Program-made: the position numbers and the translations under genes
Assembly (NCBI GenBank): GCA_039679645.1
Contig: JBDKUO010000015.1
Span: 1-56,162 of the forward strand
Direction of reading: 5' to 3'
From: Armatimonadota bacterium
GTDB taxonomy: Bacteria > Armatimonadota > UBA5829
Length of the DNA: 56,162 nt
In this document: one piece after another, positions 17,832 to 25,007 of the stretch
How positions within the stretch are numbered: position 1 is the stretch's first letter
Layout of the letters: every line of letters begins with the position of its first letter
The notes under the pieces: generated by a model
Seen by the model: only the letters and a program-made list of their open reading frames with translations
What the model was told of the DNA's origin: nothing
Databases searched by the model: none

Positions 17832-17860
17832 ATTATACCTCAAGGAGTGCACTTTCAAAA
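17832..17860 (-). promoter_or_regulatory. Promoter of the zinc-ribbon gene
   Basis: On the minus strand TATAAT (17832-17837 on the plus strand as ATTATA) is preceded by TTTTGA with a 17-bp spacer or TTGAAA with 15 bp. It would give a 5' leader of about 160 bases before the zinc-ribbon start codon. Confidence 0.5.
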
Positions 17861-17958
17861 GTAATAATGAGTCAAATCACAAAAAAAGAGTTGGAGGAGC
17901 TGGAAGTACTCATGCTTAAGGACCAAATTAGGGAATAAAGTGCACGGGGAAGTGTTAC

Positions 17959-18393
17959 ATGAGGGCAACCGGCACGTCTCAGTATTTCAGGGACGCAATG
18001 ACTGAGCACATCACAAATGTTGAACAGGGGATCGTACTCTTCAAAGAAGGCAACTTTGAGCAGGCGGTCGGCATTCTGGAGGACGCCTCTCGGAAATATC
18101 CGGGAAGCTATGAGGCCTTCGTGTACCTGGGCGCGGCCTATGCTCAGCAGGGGCGGCACAATGCGGCGATAGGCGCATTGAAGCGTGCCGCCGAGATCAA
18201 GCCCGATTCCCCGCGCGTTCACTACAATCTCGGCCAGGCATATGAGGCGGCGGGAGTGCCGCGTGAAGCCTGGTTTGAATACAAAAAGGCTCTGGAACTG
18301 GACCCCAAATACGGCCTCGCGCGCGGCGCGCTGATCAGCTTATCACAGCGCCTTCCCAGACTGCTCGGCTCCGGCATTGAAGTGGCGGCATAA
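17959..18393 (+). CDS. TPR-repeat protein
   Basis: The 144-residue product consists mostly of three tetratricopeptide repeats. GIVLFKEGNFEQAVGILEDA opens the first, AFVYLGAAYAQQGRHNAAIG the second, and VHYNLGQAYEAAGVPREAWF the third, which ends at ALELDPKYGLARG. The C-terminal tail is short and lacks other domains. TPR arrays mediate protein-protein contacts; no partner can be inferred. I use the ATG at 17959 with GGGGA at 17946-17950; an internal ATG at 17998 is less well placed. It is followed by a sigma-54-like promoter and a gene-free structured region. Confidence 0.88.
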   Translation: MRATGTSQYFRDAMTEHITNVEQGIVLFKEGNFEQAVGILEDASRKYPGSYEAFVYLGAAYAQQGRHNAAIGALKRAAEIKPDSPRVHYNLGQAYEAAGVPREAWFEYKKALELDPKYGLARGALISLSQRLPRLLGSGIEVAA

Positions 18394-18451
18394 GCGTTTA
18401 TCCGCGGTGCAGGCAACTTTTTTGTCACAAACATACCAGCGCATGGCTATA

Positions 18452-18467
18452 TGGCACGATTTCTGCA
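18452..18467 (+). promoter_or_regulatory. Sigma-54-type promoter
   Basis: TGGCACGATTTCTGCA matches the -24/-12 consensus TGGCACG-N4-TTGCA at every fixed position except one (C for T at 18463), with GG and GC exactly 12 bases apart. Transcription would begin near 18478 and run through a hairpin-rich stretch toward the flavodoxin-family gene at 18916. No activator gene or sigma-54 gene is in the window. Confidence 0.65.
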
Positions 18468-18477
18468 TGGATATTAA

Positions 18478-18730
18478 CTGCAAAGTGTTGTGCAGCCGGC
18501 CTATAGGAGTTAGGGGAGCATATTTCAGGTTTTATGCAAAACGCCCTGCTCCGGTGTTTTGCGATTCAAAGCCCGTTTATTGCGGGCTGCTCACTCCAAA
18601 GGGTGGTATATGCCACAACACGTAGAGGCGCTCCGGCACGTCTATCCTCAGGCTGTCGGAGCGTTTATAACGTACGTCTTGCCAGCGCGGCCCCGCTCTG
18701 GCATACGGGGCCGCGTCGGAAAGAAAGGAG
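18478..18730 (+). ncRNA. Candidate structured RNA (five successive hairpins)
   Basis: This stretch of a 522-base gap holds stem-loops in series. GCAAAACGCC/GGTGTTTTGC spans 18536-18562 with one wobble pair. AGCCCG/CGGGCT spans 18570-18588, and GTGG/CCAC spans 18603-18616. CGCTCCG/CGGAGCG pairs 18629-18635 with 18657-18663, and CGCGGCCCCG/CGGGGCCGCG pairs 18686-18695 with 18706-18715 perfectly. GCCAG at 18681-18685 can instead pair with CTGGC inside the last loop, giving a mutually exclusive fold. A purine-rich AAAGGAGAG follows. It may be a leader RNA or an independent small RNA. I recognise no known riboswitch, and the open frames here look random. Confidence 0.45.
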
Positions 18731-18869
18731 AGAAAGGGATTTTACTCTCGAAATTGTTGATACCCTCCACCCGCGAGTTCAAAACCTGACGGCTGAAAGA
18801 AAAATGTCCGAATTATTATTAATTTGCGTTCGGGCGTTCAAATGCTGGTTGGAGAGGAACATTTATATA

Positions 18870-18896
18870 GTTCATATAAGATTGAATATACTGAAC
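18870..18896. promoter_or_regulatory. Operator-like inverted repeat before the flavodoxin gene
   Basis: GTTCATATA (18870-18878) and TATACTGAAC (18887-18896) form an interrupted palindrome 20 bases before the ATG at 18916. Its position and AT-rich centre resemble a repressor site, but no regulator gene is adjacent. Confidence 0.35.
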
Positions 18897-18915
18897 AAAT
18901 ATATGGAGCATCAAG

Positions 18916-19491
18916 ATGAAAGCAATCGCAATATGCGGCAGTCCTCGAAAGGACGGCAACACCCAGATACTATTGGCACACTGCCTCGCTCGGCTCGAGA
19001 AGGACGGCATAGACGTTGAGCTGATAACACTCCGAGACAAGACAATCAAACCCTGCATAGCGTGCGGTATGTGCGGCCAGCGCAAAGACGGCACCTGTTC
19101 GATCAAGGATGACAATTTCCAGGAAGTCTTTGACGCGATGAAGGAGGCTGATATCATCGTAGTCGGTTCGCCTGTCTATTTCGGTTCGGCCACACCGCAG
19201 ACAATGGCTCTGCTTGATCGTGCCGGTTATGTGTCCAGATCGAGCGGCAATCTCCTTTCGCGAAAGATAGGAGGACCGGTCACAGTCGCGCGCCGCGCGG
19301 GTCAAAATTTCACATACGCTCAGCTTATGTACTGGTTTATGATAAACGACATGATCGTGCCGGGCTCTTCCTATTGGAACATCGCATTTGGCCGTGCCGC
19401 GGGCGAGGTCGAAAATGATGAAGAGGCATTAAGCACCATCGACAGGTTCGCCGAAAATCTGTCCTGGCTGGCGCGCAAGCTGTTTGACTAA
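18916..19491 (+). CDS. Flavodoxin-family / iron-sulfur flavoprotein-like NAD(P)H reductase
   Basis: The 191-residue product begins with the FMN phosphate loop AICGSPRKDGNTQILL. It continues with CIACGMCGQRKDGTC, a cysteine cluster as in iron-sulfur flavoproteins (Isf-like) that can hold 4Fe-4S. VGSPVYFGSATPQTMALLDR is the second flavin contact. Proteins of this group transfer electrons from ferredoxin or NAD(P)H to varied acceptors. The ATG at 18916 has GGAG at 18904-18907. It is preceded by a 522-base gap containing a sigma-54-like promoter and hairpins, and appears to be monocistronic. Confidence 0.9.
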   Translation: MKAIAICGSPRKDGNTQILLAHCLARLEKDGIDVELITLRDKTIKPCIACGMCGQRKDGTCSIKDDNFQEVFDAMKEADIIVVGSPVYFGSATPQTMALLDRAGYVSRSSGNLLSRKIGGPVTVARRAGQNFTYAQLMYWFMINDMIVPGSSYWNIAFGRAAGEVENDEEALSTIDRFAENLSWLARKLFD

Positions 19492-19678
19492 GCAATTTCG
19501 CATAGTAAATTGCGCGCTTGCTTGTGGTTATAGTGGTGTAAAAAATACCGCGTTATGCAAGTGACTTACCGTTATTTGCTTAGTGTCCACTCGGCTTAAA
19601 TAATGTCCAATCCTGGGTACACCTATACTCGGTCAGGTGCATAGAAAACGGCGGCAGCCGGATACTGGGGGGATCGAG

Positions 19679-20227
19679 ATGGATTATGGTGCGCTCTCGC
19701 GTTTAGCAAAGCCGGTCGTGGAACACGAGCATATTCAAGGTCCGGCTTCTGCTGTGGTGACACTGGTCGAATACGGCGACTATCAATGCCCGAATACGCG
19801 CGCTGCATATTCGGTTGTCAAGAAGATTCAGCAATTATCCGGTGATTGGCTGCGGTTTGCATTCAGGCATTTTCCAAAGACTCAAAAGCATGAATATGCT
19901 CAAATCGCCGCTGAGGCGGTTGAGTCAGCCGGTGCGCAGGGGCTTTTCTGGGAGATGCACGACTATCTGATGCGTCACACCCATCTCGATGAGGGTTCGC
20001 TGATGGATTATGCCGAGGAGATCGGGCTGGATGTGGACCGCTTCGAGTCGGATCTTGCCAGCCATGTTCATAGGCAGCGTGTCCAGGACGACATCGCAGG
20101 CGGCTTCGACAGCGGCGTGACTGATACGCCCACATTCTTTATGAACGGCAAGAAATACACCGGCAAACTTACGGAAGATGACATGCTTGAGGCAATTGAG
20201 ACTGCTGCGGACGACATCGAAGATTAG
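19679..20227 (+). CDS. DsbA-like thioredoxin-fold protein lacking the second active-site cysteine
   Basis: The product of 182 residues has the DsbA-family fold: VTLVEYGDYQCPNT at residues 27-40, a helical insertion with FRHFPKTQKHEYAQIAAEA, and the cis-proline region VTDTPTFFMNGKKYTG. The usual CPxC motif is CPNT, so only Cys37 remains and a classical dithiol oxidase is unlikely. No signal peptide is visible, which points to a cytoplasmic location. ATG at 19679 follows GGGGGGA at 19667-19673; an upstream GTG at 19637 is less likely. The next gene, 23 bases downstream, is another thioredoxin-fold protein without its normal catalytic Cys. Confidence 0.85.
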   Translation: MDYGALSRLAKPVVEHEHIQGPASAVVTLVEYGDYQCPNTRAAYSVVKKIQQLSGDWLRFAFRHFPKTQKHEYAQIAAEAVESAGAQGLFWEMHDYLMRHTHLDEGSLMDYAEEIGLDVDRFESDLASHVHRQRVQDDIAGGFDSGVTDTPTFFMNGKKYTGKLTEDDMLEAIETAADDIED

Positions 20228-20250
20228 CGATCCACAGGAGGTGCGCTGTT

Positions 20251-20736
20251 ATGGAACAACACACGAGCAATCCCGGCCTTGGAAAACTCATTCCTCCATT
20301 CTCTTTGCGCTCGATTGACGACAAGACAATCTCGCCCTGGGATTATAAAGAGAAGATGGGCCTGATGATTATATTTTTCAACATATATGATCAGGCCGAT
20401 CTGGAAGCCTTGGCTGTGATCAATCGCCGCTATCATGAGATCACTGACGAAAACGCGGAGGTTATTGCGATCAGCCCAGCCTCTGTTGAAGATATCAAAG
20501 CATGCTCGGCTGACTTTAATTTCGCCTTTCCGCTTCTTAGTGATCCTATGGGCAAGATGGCATGCCAGTATAACGCCAATGAGAGTATGATCTATGTAGC
20601 GGATAAATTTGGCGAACTGCAGTTTATGGCCCGGCTGTCTGAGAGTATAGACGATACGCTCAACAACGTGATAAACGTTTTAGATCTCGCTGAGTTGGAA
20701 TGCCCTGAGTGCGGCGTTTCAACATGGACGCAGTAG
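20251..20736 (+). CDS. Redoxin/AhpC-TSA-like protein without peroxidatic cysteine
   Basis: The 161-residue product resembles peroxiredoxins in overall layout: GKLIPPFSLRSIDDKTISPW, MIIFFNIYDQADLEALAVIN, VIAISPASVEDIKACSADFN, FPLLSDPMGKMACQYN. At the position where peroxiredoxins have TxxC the sequence is YDQADLE, so the peroxidatic Cys is absent. Other cysteines (KACSAD, MACQY, CPECG at the end) are not in the canonical place. AGGAGG at 20235-20240 drives the ATG at 20251. It forms a two-gene unit with the DsbA-like protein; the pair may bind rather than oxidise partners. Confidence 0.82.
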   Translation: MEQHTSNPGLGKLIPPFSLRSIDDKTISPWDYKEKMGLMIIFFNIYDQADLEALAVINRRYHEITDENAEVIAISPASVEDIKACSADFNFAFPLLSDPMGKMACQYNANESMIYVADKFGELQFMARLSESIDDTLNNVINVLDLAELECPECGVSTWTQ

Positions 20737-20740
20737 GAAA

Positions 20741-20832
20741 CAGGCAATAGGTAACGGGTAAACCGATCGCTTGCCTGTTACCTATCACCTATCACCTATC
20801 ACCTATCACCTAACACCTAACACCTAACACCC
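20741..20832. repeat. Heptamer arrays between convergent genes
   Basis: CAGGCAA, TAGGTAA and CGGGTAA (20741-20761) face four perfect ACCTATC heptamers and three ACCTAAC heptamers (20780-20828). GGCAATAGGTAACGGGT can pair with the start of the second array. Units within the second array are almost uniform, unlike most other loci, suggesting recent expansion. Confidence 0.9.
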
Positions 20833-20836
20833 ATTT

Positions 20837-21574
20837 TTATCTCCACGGCTCCGATGCAAATCGTCTGAGAACCAGTTCGTCTGTGAATGCCGCTCCATCC
20901 TGTGTGCAGAGGTATACCGCTGCTTCAGCCACTTCTTCGGCTGTCATCCAGTTTGGCGAGTCCTCAGGTTCCCCACGGTCCGCTCGCAGATTGGTCGAGA
21001 GTCCGGTCAGCACTCCGCCGGGGCTTATCACATGAACCCGGATGCCGTATTTTTGAGTCTCTATGGCAAGGACTTTGCTGAGCCCGACCAGCGCATGTTT
21101 TGAGGTGCAATAAACGCCCTGCTCGGAATAACCGCGCCTGCCCGCCATTGATCCGATGTTGATTATCCGGCCTGCTTTACGCTCCATCATTTGAGGGATG
21201 ACTTCACGGCAGGTAATGAATATGCCTCTGACGTTGGTGTTCATTATGTCGTCCCACGTCTGAGCGGACGTCTCGCATATCTTGCCTAGAGCCATTACAC
21301 CGGCGTTGTTGACCAGCACGTCAATAGGTCCCAGTTCAGACTGGGCTTTATTGATCGCATTCTTTATCGACTCTTCCGACTTCAAATCCATAATTACCGG
21401 CAGGGCTTTTCCACCTTGAGCCGATATCTTTTCGCATAATGCATTTATTTCACTTTCTGTGCGGGCGGCTGCAGCGATTTTTGCTCCTTCGGCTGCGAAA
21501 GCTTCCGCAATAGCCTTTCCGATGCCGCGACCGGCTCCCGTGATGAACGCTATTTTACCCTTCAAAATACTCAT
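20837..21574 (-). CDS. Short-chain dehydrogenase/reductase
   Basis: This 245-residue classical SDR is a cytoplasmic NAD(P)-dependent oxidoreductase of unknown substrate. It has the cofactor motif TGAGRGIG, the NNAG motif (DVLVNNAGVMALG), the catalytic serine in IINIGSMAGRRG and the YCTSK catalytic Tyr-Lys. After beta-2 the sequence AAARTESEI has Arg where NADP-preferring members are basic, so NADPH is plausible. GGAGG precedes the ATG on the minus strand. It is convergent with the redoxin gene across a heptamer array and divergent from the MCP gene. Confidence 0.9.
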   Translation of the reverse strand: MSILKGKIAFITGAGRGIGKAIAEAFAAEGAKIAAAARTESEINALCEKISAQGGKALPVIMDLKSEESIKNAINKAQSELGPIDVLVNNAGVMALGKICETSAQTWDDIMNTNVRGIFITCREVIPQMMERKAGRIINIGSMAGRRGYSEQGVYCTSKHALVGLSKVLAIETQKYGIRVHVISPGGVLTGLSTNLRADRGEPEDSPNWMTAEEVAEAAVYLCTQDGAAFTDELVLRRFASEPWR

Positions 21575-21798
21575 TATTCCTCCAAGCTTGCCTATCTTAC
21601 GGACATGTTAGCGCAATAATCAATCGCTTTCAATGGGCGCCGGCTTCGACACATATGTCAAAAAGTGACAGCAGTTTAAGCTTTATAATCTGAGGTTTGG
21701 TGTATGCAGACCCAATAATCAAATAGTCTATGCAGTAAATCACTGCGGAAGCCTAAGTGTTTCCAACCAAAAGCGAAAAACAAAGGGGAGTGTCGCTT

Positions 21799-23739
21799 AT
21801 GTTGTCAAAAATGAAGATTGGAACCAAGATCGGCGGTGGATTTGCAGTTGTACTATTGCTTACCATGATAGTTGCAATTGCATCTTACACCAGTATCCGC
21901 ACCATGAACCGCAATACAAAAGAGGCCACCGGACTGCGCGTGAGTGAATTGAAGTGCGCATATGAGCTGGCCTGGTCAATGAGCAAGCATACTATGTATG
22001 CTCGTGGATATTTACTCTATGGCTCAGATTCTATTAAGCAGCAATACGAGTCTGAAGTCGCGAAATTCAACGAGACTGCTCAAAAACTCGAAGGCATGTT
22101 GACGGACGCTAAGTCCAAAGATGTAATGCGCAGAATTAGAGAGGGCGAGTCCGAATACAGCAAGATATTTAAGGATGAAGCCATACCTGCTTTTCAGTCG
22201 GGCAATCGCTCGCTTATGATTAAGCTGGCTCAGGGCAGAATGGCAGATGCAGGCAGCGAGTCAATAACAGCGTCTGAAGAGATGCTGAAAAACATTCAAA
22301 AAGCTATGAACGATGCCACGAAAAGGGCTAATGATGCAGGCAGCAATGCAATCAAGTCTGTATGTATCCTTGCTGTTCTAGCAGTCATTCTCGGTGCATT
22401 CATTGCAGTCACAGTCACAAGAGCAATCGTAACTCCTATAACGGCTCTGGTGAAAGATGCCGAGGAGGTTGCAGAAGGCGATCTGACCATCCAGGTGGCC
22501 GCATGCGGCGAGGACGAAGTGGGCCAGCTTTCAGTAGCTTTCAAGCGTATGGTCGACTCTCTCAAAGATACCATTATTAAGGTTACGAGTTCGGCTGAGA
22601 AGGTAACATCTTCCTCGCAGGGTCTGTCTGCCACATCCGAAGAGATCAACAAAGCGACTCAGCAGATCACAGAGACCATCAACCAGGTGGCTGCCGGTTC
22701 GCAGGATCAGTCTAAGAATGCCCAATCCAGCGCTATTTCCATGGAACAGTTGAGCCGGGCGGTACACGAAGTTGCGTCAGGTGCTCAGACGCAGGCCAAC
22801 ACCGTGGATCAGACAGTGGCCCTGGTCCAGCAGATCAATGCGGCCATCGATAATGTATCTTCACTTTCCCAGGAAGCTGCAGCGAACGGCCAACAGGTGA
22901 CCGATGTTGCCAATACCGGTGGCAAGCATGTTGCCGATACCGTCGGTGGAATGGACAGAATAAAAGACGCGACCGACAAAGTCGCCGATATGGTTAAGTC
23001 ACTTGGTGAGCATTCTCAGCAGATAGGCGCGATTGTCGAGACAATTGACGATATCGCCGAACAGACCAACCTACTCGCTCTCAATGCTGCTATAGAGGCA
23101 GCCAGAGCAGGCGAGCATGGCAAAGGTTTTGCAGTCGTGGCGGATGAGGTCCGCAAGCTGGCGGAGAGAAGCTCAAAAGCAACCGGTGAGATTGCCGAGC
23201 TGATTTCGAATATACAGCAGATGACTGAGCATGCCGTCGTGGCTATGAATCAGAGCAGCCAGGAAGTGGCCGAGGGCACACAGCTTGCAAATCAAGCCGG
23301 TGAAGCCTTGAGCGGCATACAGGAAGCCGTTGTCGGAATTGTAAAGCAGATAGAGCAGATCTCCGCATCGACTCAGCAGATGGCAAGTTCCAGCGCTGAA
23401 GTTGTAAAGGCTATTGAGAACGTATCGTCAGTGACGGAAGAAACCACAGCCGCTGCTCAGCAGATGTCTGCCAGCAGTGACGATGTGACGAAGCAGATAG
23501 AACAGGTAGCAGCAGTTGGCCAGGAAAATGCCGCAGCGGCTGAGGAAGTGTCTGCGACTACCGAAGAGCAGATGGCTTCCGTTGAGGAACTAACCGCATC
23601 AGCCGAGGAACTGGCGCATATGTCGGAAGAACTGCAGGAGCTGGTTGCTCAGTTTAAGGTCGATGAGGCTCCGAGCAGAGGCTCACTACAGGATGTTTCA
23701 AGAGCAGTGACCTCACAACGCCGAAAGAAGGCTGCCTGA
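21799..23739 (+). CDS. Methyl-accepting chemotaxis protein
   Basis: This transmembrane chemoreceptor feeds the CheA/CheW kinase. The product of 646 residues has a first membrane segment at about residues 10-32 and a four-helix periplasmic sensor with [21 protein letters not shown] second segment lies near 190-210 and is followed by a HAMP domain ([20 protein letters not shown]). The long cytoplasmic coiled coil has a hairpin tip reading [20 protein letters not shown]. The ligand is unknown and no C-terminal methyltransferase-docking pentapeptide is present. ATG at 21799 follows GGGGAG at 21785-21790. TATAAT at 21684-21689 may be its -10 box. CheW follows directly; no other che genes are in the window. 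Confidence 0.95.
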   Translation: MLSKMKIGTKIGGGFAVVLLLTMIVAIASYTSIRTMNRNTKEATGLRVSELKCAYELAWSMSKHTMYARGYLLYGSDSIKQQYESEVAKFNETAQKLEGMLTDAKSKDVMRRIREGESEYSKIFKDEAIPAFQSGNRSLMIKLAQGRMADAGSESITASEEMLKNIQKAMNDATKRANDAGSNAIKSVCILAVLAVILGAFIAVTVTRAIVTPITALVKDAEEVAEGDLTIQVAACGEDEVGQLSVAFKRMVDSLKDTIIKVTSSAEKVTSSSQGLSATSEEINKATQQITETINQVAAGSQDQSKNAQSSAISMEQLSRAVHEVASGAQTQANTVDQTVALVQQINAAIDNVSSLSQEAAANGQQVTDVANTGGKHVADTVGGMDRIKDATDKVADMVKSLGEHSQQIGAIVETIDDIAEQTNLLALNAAIEAARAGEHGKGFAVVADEVRKLAERSSKATGEIAELISNIQQMTEHAVVAMNQSSQEVAEGTQLANQAGEALSGIQEAVVGIVKQIEQISASTQQMASSSAEVVKAIENVSSVTEETTAAAQQMSASSDDVTKQIEQVAAVGQENAAAAEEVSATTEEQMASVEELTASAEELAHMSEELQELVAQFKVDEAPSRGSLQDVSRAVTSQRRKKAA

Positions 23740-23755
23740 GATGGAGGATGCAACT

Positions 23756-24262
23756 ATGACCAGTGAAACACGCGATGTTACAACGGATCAGTGGGAGCAA
23801 ATAGTTGTCTTCGATCTCGCCCACGAGTTCTACGGTGTGGATATCGGGGCAGTCAACACAATCATCCGCATGCAGGAGATCACGCGGATACCACGGACTC
23901 CTGAGTTTGTGGAAGGTGTAATTAACCTGCGCGGAAGCATTGTCCCAGTGATTGATCTGCGCAAGCGCTTTGGTCTGCCGGTGGGAGACGCCACTAAATC
24001 TTCGAGGATCGTGGTAGTCGAGGCAGCCGGCCAGATGATCGGTATGGTAGTCGATGCAGTTGCCGAGACGCTTCGCCTGTCCGCCGATATGATCGAGCCG
24101 CCGTCGCCGGTGGTTGTGAATGCTAATTCCGCGTATGTGCGGGGTGTAGGCAAGCAGGACAACCGTCTGGTAATCCTGATCGATTTGGAGAAGGTTCTCA
24201 CCGATAAGGAACTGGATTCGCTCTCAAAAGTCGAGAGGCGCTCAGAAGCTAAAGCTGCCTAA
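23756..24262 (+). CDS. cheW: Chemotaxis adaptor protein CheW
   Basis: CheW couples receptors to the kinase CheA. The product of 168 residues is a single CheW domain with the expected segments: VVFDLAHEFYGVDIGAVNTI, IPRTPEFVEGVINLRGSIVP and VIDLRKRFGLP. I start at ATG 23756, eight bases after GGAGG at 23743-23747. An in-frame ATG at 23741, one base after the MCP stop, would include the ribosome site. Adjacency to a single MCP suggests a receptor-specific adaptor. A 13-pair hairpin at 24292-24320 follows. Confidence 0.95.
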   Translation: MTSETRDVTTDQWEQIVVFDLAHEFYGVDIGAVNTIIRMQEITRIPRTPEFVEGVINLRGSIVPVIDLRKRFGLPVGDATKSSRIVVVEAAGQMIGMVVDAVAETLRLSADMIEPPSPVVVNANSAYVRGVGKQDNRLVILIDLEKVLTDKELDSLSKVERRSEAKAA

Positions 24263-24291
24263 ACCGTTTGCGTCAATCCATTACAAAGAAC

Positions 24292-24320
24292 GATGGCCGG
24301 AGCAGTCTGCTCCGGCCATC
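24292..24320. terminator. Strong hairpin after cheW
   Basis: GATGGCCGGAGCA and TGCTCCGGCCATC are perfect 13-bp inverted repeats separated by GTC. The T-run is missing on the plus strand (AAACCATC) and poor on the minus strand, so its role as a terminator is uncertain. It coincides with the point at which the sigma-factor fragment on the other strand is broken off. Confidence 0.55.
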
Positions 24321-24420
24321 AAACCATCATTCCATTATACACATCTATCAATTCTATGAATGCAGCGGTATCACCATCGACGCTTCGCCGCACCAGGTCG
24401 GCATCAGTCAATCGGCCCAT
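24319..24420 (-). pseudogene. Truncated ECF sigma factor (N-terminal fragment)
   Basis: On the minus strand an ATG at 24420, preceded by AGGAA, opens a 33-residue frame starting MGRLTDADLVRRSVDGDTAA and ending LIDVYNGMMV. This matches the first part of region 2 of extracytoplasmic-function sigma factors (usual form: LxDxELVxRxxxGDxxAF, then ELxxRYxxMVY). The rest of the roughly 180-residue protein is missing: the frame stops at a TGA that is part of the 13-bp hairpin at 24292-24320, and cheW lies beyond. The likely story is loss of most of the gene with the hairpin marking the junction. A functional 33-residue peptide is less likely. Confidence 0.55.
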
Positions 24421-24520
24421 TCTACGTTCCTGCACATAAGAAGACGTGCTATGCGCGCAAAAGGTTGATGGGCTATGCAAATTGTATGTCTCAGTCTGAA
24501 TACCATATATTTTTTGTTGC

Positions 24521-24600
24521 TTCGTGCAGCAGCCAAAATCGTACTGTCCTTCAATCTTCACCAACCCCGCTGCCGAAGCCTCCGAACGCACCTGACTCAG
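24521..24600. repeat. 80-bp dispersed repeat, copy A
   Basis: It begins TTCGTGCAGCAGC and ends CCCCGCTGCCGAAGCC then TCCGAACGCAC. The same frame of words, about 80 bases long, recurs at 41441-41521 as TTCGGGCAGCAGC and CCCCGCTGCCGGAGCC, then GACGAACGCAC, with a divergent centre. The ends can form a CTTCG-x-GCAGC/GCTGC-CGAAG stem. Confidence 0.65.
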
Positions 24601-24648
24601 TCTTCCAACACCTGGTACCAGTGTCCATTCGCAACTAGTGAACAACAT

Positions 24649-24805
24649 TTAACTGAAATACCATGGTCTGTTAACCAAATTTTGGCCTAGAAGCCGTCTT
24701 ATAATTATGGGAGTACATTTTTGTATGCTTCGCGGACGTAGTCCCGAAGCCCCGTGCAGCCGCTCCGGAGCATACGCTCTCGAAGCATCACTGCAAAGGG
24801 TAGAA
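24649..24805. other. Gene-free stretch with a CTTCG...CGAAG hairpin
   Basis: No credible gene is present between the sigma fragment and the inverted-repeat element. GCTTCGCGGACGTAGTCCCG and AAGC form a hairpin at about 24727-24750 of the same type as the one at 17302-17324, and TATGC and GCATA flank it more widely at about 24725 and 24772. Confidence 0.45.
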
Positions 24806-24806
24806 A

Positions 24807-24902
24807 TTGCATATATAAAAAAACAGCCAAAACGAACTCCCCACGCTCAAAAATCCAAATTTCACGCTCAGTTCGTTTTGCAAAAATGCTATAAATATGC
24901 AA
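24807..24902. repeat. MITE-like element with about 32-bp terminal inverted repeats
   Basis: TTGCATATATA through CAAAACGAACT (24807-24838) is mirrored by AGTTCGTTTTG through TATGCAA (24870-24902). The inner 11 bp (24828-24838 and 24870-24880) are perfect. The loop contains CACGCTCA twice, at 24842-24849 and 24863-24870. No open frame lies inside. Confidence 0.55.
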
Positions 24903-24933
24903 AAAGGCCGAAGCACCCAGCCCCGGCCCAGTT

Positions 24934-24964
24934 AATAATCATTATAAAATACTAGATACTAAAT
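24934..24964. repeat. AT-rich heptamer array
   Basis: AATAATC, ATTATAA, AATACTA and GATACTA follow one another at 7-bp period, just downstream of the NfnB gene. It is one of seven copies in the window. Confidence 0.65.
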
Positions 24965-24971
24965 TTGTTAT

Positions 24972-24997
24972 GCCTCCAGGTATCCCTACCTGGAGGC
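24972..24997 (-). terminator. Hairpin after nfnB
   Basis: GCCTCCAGGTA (24972-24982) and TACCTGGAGGC (24987-24997) form a perfect 11-pair stem with loop TCCC, ten bases beyond the nfnB stop codon. On the minus strand ATAACAAATTTAG follows, only moderately T-rich, so termination may be partial. Confidence 0.65.
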
Positions 24998-25007
24998 AAG
25001 CGCATTC

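Noticed and set aside
17867-17938. A 23-codon frame MSQITKKELEELEVLMLKDQ just before the TPR gene, faintly like the start of a spore-coat protein.
   Set aside because: AGGAG lies too far upstream (about 19 bases), the frame ends abruptly, and the similarity is too weak to call a gene or remnant.
18681-18715. A pseudoknot between GCCAG and the loop CTGGC of the 10-pair hairpin.
   Set aside because: There are no linker bases to span the ten-pair stem, so the two pairings are probably alternatives and not simultaneous.
18534-19019. A 161-codon open frame across the structured region and into the flavodoxin gene.
   Set aside because: Arg- and Leu-rich with no recognisable motif, and it overlaps a clear gene in another frame. 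The hairpins explain the sequence better.
20780-20832. Seven near-identical short units that might suggest a small CRISPR array.
   Set aside because: Units are 7 bp with no spacers and no cas genes nearby.
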